64,000 nt of DNA, taken from the NCBI GenBank assembly GCA_012845835.1, contig JABAKD010000030.1, positions 15,517,210 through 15,581,209 of the forward strand. The letters are read 5' to 3'. The notes under the pieces are model-generated. The model was not told where the DNA came from. It saw only the letters and a program-made list of their open reading frames with translations, and ran no database searches. Origin of the DNA: Undaria pinnatifida (taxonomy: Eukaryota > Sar > Phaeophyceae > Laminariales > Alariaceae). Below are positions 1 through 10,155 of the stretch, one piece after another. The stretch's first letter is position 1. Each line of letters opens with the position of its first letter. Position numbers and translations under genes: made by a program.

Positions 1-27
1 TTGTTCCAAAAGTGCAGACCCTGCCGT

Positions 28-430
28 GGGATGAGTCTGATCTTGGACCTGCATGATCTAGATCTTAAACACACGTTGGCTCCACGGTGGGATCTGTATG
101 GTCTATATATGTTATAGACGTTTGCGTGGTGTGGGATCTGTGTGATCTGTGAAATCTAGATCATACGTTCCTGATGGGATCTGTAAGTAGATCTTACATA
201 AATATTTGGTCAGGTGAGATCTGTAGGATCTGCGATATCTAGATCATATTGGCCTGGTGGGACATGCATGATCTAGATATAACATGTCTCCACAAGCGGG
301 ATCTGTACGATGTAGATCTGACGGTATATGTACGACGTAGATTTTACATACACGTTTGGCCAGGTAGTATTTGTACGAACTGCGTGACCTGCACCTGTTT
401 CGCCAGGTGGTATCTGCATGATCTAGATAT
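28..430. repeat. Degenerate GATC-rich tandem repeat
   Basis: About nine imperfect units, 40-60 bp apart, each containing a form of GTGGGATCTGTATGATCTAG. The units have diverged too far for an exact period. A second cluster of the same motif lies at 50490-50725. No convincing coding exon is seen here. Confidence 0.6.
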
Positions 431-594
431 TTCGCACAACATACCCATATCCGCCGAAAATGATCTACAGCAGCGGGGCCCCCGATTTAAGAGTACCCTG
501 GGAGTGAAGAACATTCGGGAGTTCAGAGCGGCCGACTCGGCATGTGCGGCCATACTAAAGGCTATGTATTCTACACAGATAAGAGCTCTTTGTA

Positions 595-695
595 GTTAAC
601 GCCTTTAGAACTGGAAACCCGTTTTGGGGAAAATTTTGCTTGAAGTTAATATAGGAAGGGATTTTGGGGTTCTAAAGGGGTTAAGAGAGCATGTC
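595..695 (+). repeat. Single copy of the TTAA-bounded 85-bp element
   Basis: The segment starts TTAACGCC, contains GGAAACCC and ends in GGGGTTAA. It matches the unit of the tandem array at 3317-3925, so it is a dispersed copy. The bases just before it (from about 470) resemble 54890-54935. Confidence 0.55.
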
Positions 696-939
696 TCGGC
701 CTGTCACGGGGCGTTCTTAAATTGGGGTACCCACTTTAAGAGGATCTAAATCATGATGTGTCCGAGGTGTACAGAAAATCGTAAGCTATCTACCCGTAAT
801 ACTCCAACAAGGACTACCTGCACACATACAACACATGCGTTCGCCAATAACTTGAAAACAAAAACAAAAACGGAAACGAAAAAAAACTTCAACCAAAGAA
901 AAGAAGGAAAAAAAAAAACGGAATCGACAAAAAACTCGC

Positions 940-1334
940 CTCTGGAGCAGCAGGGACAACGTCCGTCTTCCCCACGAAAGTGATCGGCAAGTACACCAAG
1001 CACTTCGTTCCCCCCTCCCCCCCTGCCCCCCCCTTTCCACCTCCCTCCCCCACTCCATCCATGCAAATACTGCTGCTGCCGCCGCCGGTCTCACAGCCCG
1101 CGAACTTCGCCAAAGCGCGCAAAAGCACATCCGGGGGGAGCAGGTCGGCCAAGCAGCAGCCCACAAGCACATGCGGCCGGGGATATTCACCGGTCGACGT
1201 CGCTGTTTGCTCCCGGGTTTCGACAGTTTGGGTGTTCTCGAGACGGGGCTGTTGGGGTGGCTGCGGGAAGAGGTCGGCAGGATTGATGTCGACGAAGTCG
1301 GCCGCGATTACGCGGACCAAGGTTTCCGGAGGGC
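940..1334 (-). CDS. Class I SAM methyltransferase, C-terminal exon (partial gene)
   Basis: The minus-strand exon continues the methyltransferase fold begun at 2870-3090. It holds a strand/Asp segment (VIAADFVDINPADLF), a Gln/Pro-rich loop, the strand HVLVGCCLADLLPPDVLLRAL and the C-terminal beta motif CLVYLPITFVGKT. The acceptor is probably AAG|GC at 1334. Two endings are possible: a GT donor at 1095 (GGCT|GTGAGA), or read-through of a Gly-rich linker to a GC-type donor AG|GCGAGT after 940. The read-through fits better because the LVYLPITF strand belongs to the fold. The phase does not match the 2870 donor directly, so a short intervening exon is missing. The Rossmann methyltransferase family is inferred from strand order; the substrate is unknown. 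Confidence 0.55.
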
Positions 1335-1470
1335 CTTCGCGTGTGGGCGTTGGGGAGGGACGGAGGACGGGCGTTAGGGAGATTAAGAAGCTGAGAGATC
1401 GGGGGGGGGGGGGTACTCAGCTCAGTGTGTGCATGGGGGGGGTGAGGGGGCGGGTGGGGGGGTCGATGGG

Positions 1471-1512
1471 AACATTAACAACAATAACAACAACAACAAC
1501 AACAACAAGCAC
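1471..1512. repeat. (ACA)n microsatellite
   Basis: A short AAC/ACA trinucleotide run lying beside poly-G tracts. No gene is seen in it. Confidence 0.6.
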
Positions 1513-1689
1513 TACCGCCATCGTAGCACGCGATGTGGAGGGTAAGCGGCAAGCGATAAGCGGTAAGCGTCGCGGACCTGACTTGGCGTCACCGCTGGCG
1601 AGCAATTGCCACATCTCATGTACTCCGCTGGAGGAACGGGTGTACCCCTCGCAACATAGCTCCTGCTCGCCACAGAACGGTGCAGGGGG

Positions 1690-1830
1690 GGGCGTTGGGG
1701 GGGGGGGGTAATAATCGTATTATGCATGGCCGCAGTCCGTAGGACCATAGACGCTCGCATCCCTGCAATGCCGGACGGAGAGGCGGGGGTTAGGACGGGG
1801 AGAGCGTGGATACCTCAGGGAGGCTTTCCA
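1690..1830 (-). mobile_element. SINE-like family B, partial copy
   Basis: Read on the minus strand, it carries the family B core (ATGCGAGCGTCTATGGTCC) and runs into a poly-C tail. It matches copies at 12.3, 12.9, 15.9, 32.7, 38.3, 48.3 and 51.3 kb. Confidence 0.6.
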
Positions 1831-1860
1831 TGACATGTCTGCCGCTTGTTGTCGAAGCAC

Positions 1861-2015
1861 CAGTGGTGGCAGCAGTAGCAGTAGTAGCAGCAGCAGCAGT
1901 AGTAGTAGTATAGGATTAATACCATTATATTACTATTTCTGCTACTATTCTACTACTATTATATTACCACTTCTGCTGCTGCTACTGCTGTTAGTACTAC
2001 TACTACTACACTCGA
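1861..2015. repeat. AGC/AGT and TACTAC trinucleotide tract
   Basis: Compound trinucleotide microsatellite. Short open frames in it code only for poly-Ser or poly-Leu and are not considered genes. Confidence 0.6.
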
Positions 2016-2067
2016 ACTAGCTGAGGGCAACGGCGAGCCTCGTCCACAAAGAACCCCTTCCAGGAGG

Positions 2068-2832
2068 GGGGGTACTCATTTGTTGCTTGCCTTAGTAATT
2101 CGACTATTGACCATGCATCCCTTTCGAGACGGAGCACCGTTCCTACTCCTAATAGAGACACCTCCAACATTTGGGCGCTAATTACGCCTTTCCATACATT
2201 ACAAAGAAACTGTTTGCTTATCCTATCACCTTCCTGTTCCGCCGTCTGCGGCCACCGTTTATCTCCTAGGATAGCGATCGTTTTCTCGCTTCTTTCTAGT
2301 GTACCAAACCAAACTCTCCCATGTCATATTCGTCAAATTTCATCATGTCCTCACCTAACCCATCCCGTTCCTCCTTGTATGCTTCACATTCTCCTACTAT
2401 GTGGGTCCTACTCTATTGCTGTGTCACACGGGCACATATTTGTAGACACCTCCTCGTCCCAACTACTGGTACCAGGTATATCTCTTTCTTCTTTCTGGTA
2501 GGTCCAGGTCCCCTACACGAAATCGCAGTTTCAGCTTTTTCGCGTAGTCCATTGGGCCGTGCATATATGTTTTCATTCCAATATCTTCCCTCAACCCCCG
2601 GTATGTCTCATAGTTCTTCTCTTCTTTCACCTTCTTTCTTAGCGCTAACCTTTCACTTTCTTGTGTTACATCTTTTACTTCTGCCTTGTACCCGCCAAAC
2701 TGCTCTCCCCCTAAATCCTTCCACACTTTCTCGACTACGCTATCCCATCTTACTGCAGCTCGCCCTTTCGTTAGTTCTCCCATACAGCCCTATCAGCTGC
2801 TGTGGCTGGCAACCTCTTTTCTGGTATATTTT
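2068..2832 (-). mobile_element. 5'-truncated LINE, 3' part of the RT ORF (decayed)
   Basis: On the minus strand, frames interrupted by stops encode MPEKRLPATAADRAVWE-like sequence, then ELTKGRAAVRWDSVVEKVW, RVGDLDLPERRKRYT, a Cys-rich MCPC..H..C knuckle, a KTIAILGDKRWPQ-like stretch, RNGAPSRKGC-like sequence and a terminal QMTKA..NK. This order matches the LINE at 29590-30835. It ends in CAAATGAGTACCCCCC. The insertion lies immediately inside the intron after the methyltransferase donor at 2870, on the same strand as that gene. Stops and frameshifts make it non-functional. Confidence 0.75.
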
Positions 2833-2869
2833 CTGGCAGGGGGCGGGGGGGACACCGCAGTCCCCTCAC

Positions 2870-3090
2870 CTGGACCGCCTCACTCGCAACGTCAGCCTCC
2901 TTCTCCAGCCCGCAGTACTCGAGCCTCCGGGCCCCACACGCCTTGGCAAGGTCACGGAAATCCTGTAGGAGGGGCATCAGACCGCACCCGAGATCGACGA
3001 CTCGAAGCGTGTCGTCTGCTCCGAGGTCAAGCGCCAGAACCTGAGCCGCGATTGGTTCAAAGGGCGAGCACGACAAATAAAGGTGTACCT
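2870..3090 (-). CDS. Class I SAM methyltransferase, SAM-binding exon
   Basis: The exon reads (minus strand) SCSPFEPIAAQVLALDLG, then the SAM-binding motif I LRVVDLGCG, followed by a helix and a second strand ending in an acidic residue (RLEYCGLEKEAD), as in Rossmann methyltransferases. It ends in a strong donor GTCCAG|GTGAGG (exon end 2870, phase 0). The 5' border is probably CCAAG|GTACACC near 3090. A TTAA-bounded repeat begins at 3101 and LINE sequence begins just after the donor, so the exon is an island between insertions. Substrate unknown; it may be a pseudogene, but the frame is clean. Confidence 0.6.
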
Positions 3091-3100
3091 TGGCACCGAT

Positions 3101-3192
3101 TAACCCTGTTTAGCACCGCACTCCCGACATGGGGAAAAACCGTTTGGAGTTAGACTAGGATGGGATAACTTCGGGACTTGGAACCGGGTTAA
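3101..3192 (+). mobile_element. TTAA-bounded mini-element (piggyBac-like ends)
   Basis: The segment is framed by TTAACCCTGTTTAGCACCGC and a terminal GGGTTAA, so the ends are short inverted repeats with TTAA outermost. Close relatives occur at 10055-10155 and 39963-40050. TTAA target sites and CCC-starting TIRs are typical of piggyBac. No transposase is present. Confidence 0.45.
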
Positions 3193-3316
3193 ACATTACC
3201 TCCCGACAAAGTGCAATGCACGATCGAATTCAATTCTACCGCGAAAGCTGATAGGAGACGCGTATCATGCGCTACGGTATGGGGTGCGCCAATTTATTTT
3301 CTTGAGGCTCCTCACC

Positions 3317-3925
3317 TAACGCCTTCACAACTGGAAACCCGGTTTTGGTGACAAGTTACTTGGAATCAGTGTACGGAGGGGTTTGGGGGCTCTAAACGGG
3401 TTAACGCCTTCACAACTGGAAACCCGGTTTTGGTGACAAGTTACTTGGAATTAGTGTCGGGAGGGGTTTGGGGGCTCTAAACGGGTTAACGCCTTCACAA
3501 CTGGAAACTCGGTTTTGGGCACAAGTTACTTGGAATTAGTGCAGGGAGGGGTTTGGGGGCTCTAAACGGGTTAACGCCTTCACAACTGGAAACTCGGTTT
3601 TGGGCACAAGTTACTTGGAATTAGTGCAGGGAGGGGTTTGGGGGCTCTAAATGGGTTAACGCCTTCACAACTGGAAACCGGGTTTGGGGACAAGTTACTT
3701 GGAATTAGTGTCGGGAGGGGTTTGGGGGCTCTAAACGGGTTAACGCCTTCACAACTGGAAACCCGGTTTTGGGGACAAGTTACTTGGAGTTAGTGTAGGG
3801 AGGGGTTTGGAAGCTCTAAACGGGTTAACGCCTTCACAACTGGAAACCTGTTTTTGAGGACAAATCACTTGGAGTTAGTGTCGGGAGGGGTTTGGGGGCT
3901 TTTGGGGGCTCTAAACGGGTTAATG
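3317..3925 (+). repeat. 85-bp tandem array (seven units)
   Basis: Units begin at 3319, 3404, 3489, 3574, 3659, 3743 and 3828, a spacing of 85, 85, 85, 85, 84 and 85 bp. Each runs from TTAACGCCTTCACAACTGG through GGTTTTGG.GACAAGTTACTTGGA to GGGGGCTCTAAACGGG and shares its terminal TTAA with the next unit. The last unit has a small internal duplication of the G-rich segment. Copies differ by only a few bases, so the expansion looks recent. Confidence 0.9.
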
Positions 3926-3929
3926 AGCT

Positions 3930-4535
3930 CTCTACCCCGCCCCAAAACGGAAATCGAGAAAAAAGAAAGTATTACTCAACCCAATGAACTTCCGTCTCAC
4001 GTCCTACGTACTTAACGAACAAAATGTGAAAACAGAAATTGCACTCCAATAATATTCGGGAGCCACCTATCGCTAAGCAGGGGGACAACAGAAATTCCTG
4101 AGCTCCTGACATGAGGGGCTCAACATCTCACCCGATTTCTATAAGGCTTCGAAGGCATTTGTGCCCGAAAACCTGACCAACATTTCTACGCGCTATTAAT
4201 GGTGGTCCTAAAACAAACATACCCGTAAAGATGAGTCACCGACCCTAAGTTTATCGAACTCACAGCTGACGAAATTAGAATAAAATTACAAAATACACTC
4301 GAAATATATCATACTAACCGATAGTTCCACACTTCGCATCTCGAAAGACAAAAAAACGGTCAGTAACACCTGCCTCCCCCAAAAAAAGTGCAAACCCCGA
4401 CCGTGGGATGATTCTTAGGTGTATTCCTCATCGCCAGAAAGAAAAACAAGTGCCCCAAAACTGCCACCCCCATCGTAGCACGCCTCGCAATACACCACAA
4501 AAACCACCACCTTCGCCCAATGCATGAAAAAATCA
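3930..4535. other. No gene recognised
   Basis: Unique-looking AT-rich DNA without a supported exon on either strand. Near 4450-4490 it holds one copy of the CTATCGTAG / GGCCAAAAA type repeat seen at 7-8 kb. Confidence 0.4.
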
Positions 4536-4554
4536 ATATTTTTCACCGGTGATA

Positions 4555-4740
4555 CTCGTAGCCCCGGCCCGCGGGTCGGATCACGAGGTGTTAAAAAAAA
4601 CTCACGGGTCGAGTCGAGTTGGATCAGGGGGCGTGTTGGAAATCTCACGGGCCGGATCGCGTCGGGTCAGGAGGTTGTCAAATCTCACGGGTCGGGGTCG
4701 GGTCACCCTGACTGAACCGATCCGACCCGACCCACGAGAA
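4555..4740. repeat. GGGTC-rich simple repeat
   Basis: Degenerate CGGGTCGGGTC-type repeat. Its last part (CCGATCCGACCCGACCC) is inverted relative to the first, so it could fold into an imperfect hairpin. Open frames across it are repeat artefacts. Confidence 0.5.
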
Positions 4741-4914
4741 GGGATCTGACGCGAGAAAAGCCTTGATAAAAGCATATTCCAGCGTGTACTCACTTGAATG
4801 CGCATCTACCCTCCCTTGCCATAGCTAATGTAAAATAGGACTTGGGCGATTCGTGACAAATTAAAAGTGATTTTGTTACGTTCCAGCTCAATTCGCAGTG
4901 ACTTTTTGTACTCA

Positions 4915-5045
4915 ACAGCCGTTTGAACAAGCCGTGGTCACAGGTGTCTTCCTTTCTCCCCCGGTACATGCCATAGTTTTTATCGCGTTGAGAGTATATC
5001 TCACTGCTCGTTAATTGGAATCTATCGTTTACATACCTAACGGTT
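4915..5045 (-). mobile_element. tRNA-derived SINE family A, tail fragment
   Basis: Contains ACAAGCCGTGGTCACAGG, then a pyrimidine tract, TTTTTATCGCG and a CACTGCTCGTTAAT-like segment, as in the tail half of full family A copies at 10.6, 44.4, 46.4 and 50.1 kb. The tRNA-like head is missing. Confidence 0.5.
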
Positions 5046-5137
5046 CTGAGTGTCAGCGAACAGCTTTGAACATTAGCTGGTACAGCAGTAACGCAGCGAA
5101 GGAGCGTAGGTGGGTTATTCACATGACACCGTTCTTT

Positions 5138-5545
5138 CTATTATAAAAACAAAATACACTCCAGCTGTGAGATCGAAGATTTCGTCGAAACGCATCTTGG
5201 TGCAAGCTGTGCGTGATACTCCGATCGCGCGTATTACTGGTTGTGTGTCCTCATTAATGATATAGGTCGGCGCCTCCCCTTGGAAATACAGTGTAGCTTG
5301 TACCAGGGTCAACAGGGTGATGTTAATCAATCCGTGCGCGGAAACTATAAAACCCGTTTTTGAGGGGGACAAAAAATTGACGGCTGTGGAAGGAAATGCA
5401 TCAGTTTATCACATACTTCGAAGTATATCCTGTCAGGCGTGCAACCGGTGAGGGGAGGGCGGCGGAGATTTTAAGGGGGCGGGGGGGGATCAATCTGTGC
5501 GCGGAAAGTACAAAACCCTTTTTTTGAGGGGGACAAAATCCTTCA
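5138..5545 (+). repeat. Interspersed repeat family C
   Basis: Begins near ATACACTCCAGCTGTGAGAT, followed by GATCGCGCGTATTACTGG, a GGGTCAACAGGGTGATG block and CGCGGAAACTATAAAACC. The last block recurs after a poly-G stretch, giving an internal tandem of about 170-190 bp. Copies lie at 23.1, 28.1, 35.7 and 36.4-37.2 kb with fragments elsewhere. The class is unknown, and no protein or TIR was found. Confidence 0.7.
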
Positions 5546-6715
5546 ATTATACCAATTATTATTAATTTGCCATCCGATAATGCGCGTCGATAGTGCCTAC
5601 AGGAAAAAAATATTGTGACACCACACAAACTAAAAGCTCGAAACCATGAATCCGACAACCAACAACTACGAATACTACATGTTCGTCCATGCCATCCTAG
5701 CCCTACCACCACAAGCGACAGAGCCAAGCCCCCCTTCCCTATGCGCTTCCGAAGAACCACCAAACGGTAATCCGCTGTCCAAACAAATGGCTGGATTGTA
5801 ACTGCTTCGTGTATGCTTCAACGCGCAGAAGGTTGAGCGGTGTATCCTATATCAATCGACACCGAGCGCGTGCAGTGTTCATGCTGATCATTTATCCCAC
5901 AGCAGCGAGGTATGTATACAAGCACTGTGGTGACAACCTACGAGACAGAGATCTAACTACATCGCAAACACAACAGTAAAGAGTTTTGGCAAGGCGGTGC
6001 AAATTGAGTTACACCATTTGACGTGTTATGTGATGGCAAAAGGTTACGACACTCATGTTACACCGTTGGTATGAATAGGTTTGTTTGTTGATGGGTGAAA
6101 GAGACGGCCACGGAGCCCAGACACGTTCGGAAACACGGCTATTATTCCGACAGGGCAAATGCGGAAAAAAAAAAAAAAGAAAGAAAGAAAGAAAGAAAAC
6201 CGGGAGACAACGGAACGAAAACACGAACACACTCAACCTCAAACTAACAAATAAATCAAACAAGAAGACAAAAATAATAATAATAATAATAAGCATACTT
6301 GTAGAAACCAACAACAGAAACCAACATAGCAAAATAAAACAAAACAAAACAAACAATCCCACAAAAACAAGCAAGGTCGCCAACACAAAACACGCGAAGC
6401 CAACAACACACAAAGAGAGGCAACAACACAAAAACACAGCCAACAGCACAACAAAAAAAACAGCCCTCAGCACAAGCAAAACCAACAAAATAAACTAGAC
6501 ACGAGAGTACGGATTTCACTTTTTGGGCGAGGCGTTTCTGACATTCTCACCACCTGAGCTCGTCAAGCGTGGACCCATCGGTTAGCATGGTACCTTTACG
6601 AGCACGTTTGCTTGAGGACTACCGCAGCGCACATAATTGTTGGCCGGGTTGGGCGAAAGGATGCCTTCGAAGTCACGTTGAAATCGGGTGAGATACTGAG
6701 TTCCTCATGTCAGGA
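5546..6715. other. No gene recognised; A-rich and ACAA-rich tracts
   Basis: Includes a long AAAC/AACA-rich low-complexity stretch (about 6160-6500). Open frames here code for Lys/Asn/Thr runs or, on the other strand, Phe/Val/Cys runs, and are composition artefacts. Confidence 0.5.
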
Positions 6716-6717
6716 GC

Positions 6718-6930
6718 TCAGGAACTTCCTAGAGTCTGCTGCACCCCAACCATGGCATGACTCCACACACAAACAACGCAAGAAGCAAGCAAGCAAACAA
6801 AAAACAATACGAGTGTCGCATTCGCCTTGTCCGACAATTGCTGCCAGACCTCCCGGCTGCGGGTAATACCATACCCGAAGGAGTCCGAGTACTTCTTCTC
6901 TCCACTACGTAGTATCATATCGTCAGTTAA
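6718..6930 (-). pseudogene. Exon-like segment, diverged copy of the 8.5-kb exon
   Basis: The minus strand encodes DDMILRS..., then RSREVWQQLSDKANA, parallel to EDDEYLRS... and RSQEVWRQLADQVGD at 8485-8635. Where the 8.5-kb copy has a GT donor (GACCAG|GTGGGT), this copy has GACAAG|GCGAAT. It is either a duplicated exon that has decayed or part of an unrecognised mobile ORF. Function unknown. Confidence 0.3.
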
Positions 6931-7029
6931 TTGTGGCAAAAAAAACTACGTACATCTATCGCACGGGTAGAGATGGGTGGAAATATCTTGGAAACATCTC
7001 GGAAATATCTTAGAAATATATGTTTAGCG

Positions 7030-8000
7030 TGAAGAACACGCACATAAGACAGCACTCACTCAGACATGTCTGGGCAAAAAACTGCTACGTACATCTATCG
7101 TACATATCACTCACTAGTACTAAGACACGCTTCGGCCCCAAAAAACTAGCACTATTGATCGTACATAGCACTCAGACACGTATAGGCCCCAAAAAACTAC
7201 GAAAATTATGGCATAGCACTCACTATTAGCAAGCAAGGCACGTATAGGCCAAAGAGGGCTAAGGTTAGCAGGGTTAGGGTCAGGATTAGGGTTAGGGTTA
7301 GTGTCATCCATGGTGATTAACACACTAGTGTAGGGCACCCCAAAGAGTGCGCAAAAACAAAGAGTGCGTACGTACGACACATATCGCACATGAGCACTCA
7401 GACACGTGTAGGCCCCCAAAAAAAACTACAGCAGGTAGTACGTACATCTCTGGTACATAAAGCAATCAACACTAATAGGAACATGACTAGGCCAAAGAGC
7501 GCGTACATACAACTATCGTACATAGCACGCAGTAACACATGATTACGCCAAAGAGCGCGTACGTACATCTATCGTTCATAACACTCACAAAGACAAGTTT
7601 ACGCCAATAAATGCTGCCAGGGTACGTACATATTGCTACGTACATTCTAACGTGCATACATAGCACTCGCTCAGACATGTTTGTGCAAAAAAAATGTGCG
7701 TTCGTACATGTAACTCACACAGCACTCACTCACCTAGACATGTTTCGGCCAAAGAGTGCGTACGTGCACCTACCGCGACACTCATTGGTTACTGCTGTAA
7801 GAAGACATTTTTGGGCTCCAAAAACGATGTTTCGATCTACCTCCATCGTAGCACTCACCAAGACATCTTCTCGCCAGAAAAAAAACTGTTAATGCCTATC
7901 TTTATCGCCGGCAGCACCCAGTCAGACACGTTTTGGCAAAAAAAAATGCTACCCACCTCTATCGTACCACTCAAGTTATAAACACTTCGGCCAAGCAATG
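7030..8000 (+). repeat. Degenerate array of 60-90 bp units
   Basis: Ten or so imperfect units carry CACTCA.ACACG, GGCCAAAAAA and TGCTACGTACATCTATCGTA. Isolated relatives occur near 4450, 9000, 42110, 46760, 49750 and 58300. Many short open frames cross it; none looks like a gene. Confidence 0.6.
7262..7305 (+). repeat. Interstitial telomere-like (TTAGGG)n
   Basis: Contains AGGGTTAGGGTC and ATTAGGGTTAGGGTTAG: about five TTAGGG-type units with small errors, embedded in the degenerate array. Short CCCTAACCC-type runs also occur near 9905-9965 and 61350. Confidence 0.6.
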
Positions 8001-8484
8001 CTATCCCCCATATAATTAGACGCGAGTCGACGAGAGGAAGAATAGCTCGAGTGTTTTCGAGAAAAAAAACGAAGGCGGGTACCGTAACGGGGAGGGGGGG
8101 GAAGAGCCTGCTTAGAGGCCCCGGGTCAATCTGAGTTGCATCTATCGACAGGCAGGGAGAACGAGAAAGAAGAGCGCCAAGATAATAGAAGGGATGCCCA
8201 CAAAAAAAACAAAAACAATGTACTCGTAGGTATCAAGAGCTATTGTCTGTAGCGCAAGTGCAGGACATCTAATATGAAACAGGAACATTGCCCCAGGCCG
8301 GGTTTCCTAGTTGGAAGACGGCGTGCTGCACACCAACTCCAGTCTAATGCCTCCCGGATTTCTTAATATTCTTGTAAATATCAGCTTGCCTTTCTTTACT
8401 ACCCCGCTTCTTACTAATATAATAATAGGCTATGATATGATCGGGGTCTTGCACCACAGCAGCAGTACGGTATGCGTCACCCAC

Positions 8485-8635
8485 CTGGTCCGCCAACTGC
8501 CGCCAGACCTCCTGGCTGCGCGACTCTCTGTCCACGACGTTCTTGCTCCGGAGGTATTCATCGTCTTCGAACTGCACGAGGCAGCCAAGGCGGCGGCGGA
8601 TTACAGACCAAAGCGCGTCAACTACACTGCTGTGA
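8485..8635 (-). CDS. Candidate exon of unknown function (minus strand)
   Basis: An open minus-strand segment encodes VVDALWSVIRRRLGCLVQF, EDDEYLRSKNVV and RSQEVWRQLADQ, ending at a GT donor (GACCAG|GTGGGT, phase 0). Several AG acceptors lie at 8625-8640. Composition and splice border look coding. It could be a 5' exon of the methyltransferase gene at 0.94-3.09 kb, because phase 0 would allow joining to the exon at 3090, but that is inference. The alternative is a fragment of a mobile ORF, since a diverged copy exists at 6.8 kb. Confidence 0.35.
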
Positions 8636-8699
8636 GCTACTGCTACCGGCTAAGAGGGGGCTAAACGATAGAGATGAACCATTGTTTTTGCCCGGCAAG

Positions 8700-9060
8700 G
8701 TTCTTGACTTGAGGAGCTCTGAAAGTCGCCCAAAAACCGATTTTGGGAGGGGGGGGAAAAAAAACATGCATACCCGGTGAAAAGTCCCATGGCCTATTAC
8801 GGGGGACCCTAGTAAATAGGACCTACGGTGGATACAAAAACCTATATATTAATCTATTTTTACTAACAATATGTGGTCCTGTTTACTATCGTCCTCCGTA
8901 ATAGATACACAGCGAAACATATTTTGCAAAAAAAAACACCGAAACTCCCACGATTTGGGGTTACGGAGCTCCGTTTTTTCAGAACACGTTATTTTTGGCG
9001 ACGAAGTGCCACCTCCCTCGTAGCGCGCGTGGTGTGCCGGGTGGCCCCGGGCGATCGAAA
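8700..9060. repeat. Dispersed low-copy repeat
   Basis: Segments such as CTTGAGGAGCTC, ACCGGTGAAAAGTCCCATGGC and CCACCTCCCTCGTAGCGC are repeated in altered form at 49540-49790 and 58060-58350. No gene seen. Confidence 0.35.
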
Positions 9061-9523
9061 CCTCTCTTGAACGTGACTCTCTCTAAATCATACCAGGTAC
9101 ACGTACAGGTATAAGAGAGGCAGTACTTTATACAAAGACCTCGGTATATGAAATACACCTACCCTTATTTTCTGTCGAATATGTGAGTATTGGTAGGCTG
9201 GCGAGTGACCTCAAGAAATCTGACAGTCGCGCCTCCCTTTGTCTTGGGCACCCTAGGGACTGCAGGAAGCTTTGCAGACTCTACCTGGTACCGCTCTTGC
9301 GCTGCTGTGCATGTTGATCCATGGCTACCAGAGTGCAGCAGTGTTACCGCCGTCACTGCTGATGTTCTTGGAAGCTATTCAAGTCAACAACGCCACGACT
9401 CCTTCAACCCGAACGAATCTCGTCCGGGTTCGCTCGGCAGGTACAAGAGGGGTTTTTCTGGACGGTCACCCAAAACCTTCCTCAAAACGCCCAGCACATG
9501 TAGGTCTGTCAAGCGATTTAAAC

Positions 9524-9620
9524 CTCGCCTAACCCTTTTGCTACCGAGGAAAACACACACACTAATCGCAAGGGTGTTATTGCGGAAAACGCAAGCGCGG
9601 TAGCTAAAGGGTCAAACCTG
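9524..9620. mobile_element. Mini-element with CCCTTT TIRs
   Basis: The left end TAACCCTTTTGCTACCG and the right end CGGTAGCTAAAGGGTCAA are imperfect inverted repeats about 90 bp apart. Size and end sequence resemble the TTAA-bounded mini-elements. Non-coding. Confidence 0.35.
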
Positions 9621-10054
9621 TATTTCTCTCAACCCTTGTGGGACTTGGAATATATCTTGATTATAGTATAATGACCAAAAAAATACACGTTGGCGACATT
9701 TTTCAAGCGCCTGTCAGTAGCTTAAGCGCGGAGCAGTACGAGTAGAATCATGCCGCGCCCATCCCGTACGGGTCTCTCTTTTCTTTGTTGTCGTTCGGAC
9801 ACCAACTTGACCATCGTCATCGCAAAAAAAAGCAGTGGCCGATACCGTAACCGTCCATTTTCGATGTCGATTTTTCTCTCTGAAGGCCTCAAAGGGGTGA
9901 TAACCCATATAACCCTTCCTAATCCTTCCTAACCCTTATAACGAAGCCTTCCCTATCCCTTATCCCTTACACTACTGCAAGAAATAACCCACTCTAACTC
10001 CAAGTAATTTCTCCCCAAAATGGTGGATTCAGCTCTCTGGTGGGGTTGAAAAAA

Positions 10055-10155
10055 AAGCCATTTTGCACCGCACTCCCGACATGGGGACAAAGAAAAAAAA
10101 CACTTAGATTTAGACTAAGATGCTTTTGGGACTTGGAACTGGGATAAACCGTAGC
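10055..10155 (+). repeat. Mini-element relative (GCACCGCACTCCCGACATGG)
   Basis: Shares GCACCGCACTCCCGACATGG, AACACTTAG..TTAGACTA and GGGACTTGGAAC with 3101-3192 and 39963-40050. The outer TTAA is not preserved. Confidence 0.45.

Noticed and set aside
3317-3925. Regularly spaced repeats that could suggest a CRISPR array
   Set aside because: Units are head-to-tail copies with no unique spacers, in a eukaryotic context with introns.
9190-9603. 137-codon plus-strand frame and an overlapping 86-codon frame with a hydrophobic start
   Set aside because: The frame ends inside a mini-element, has no domain, and no splice signals support either reading.
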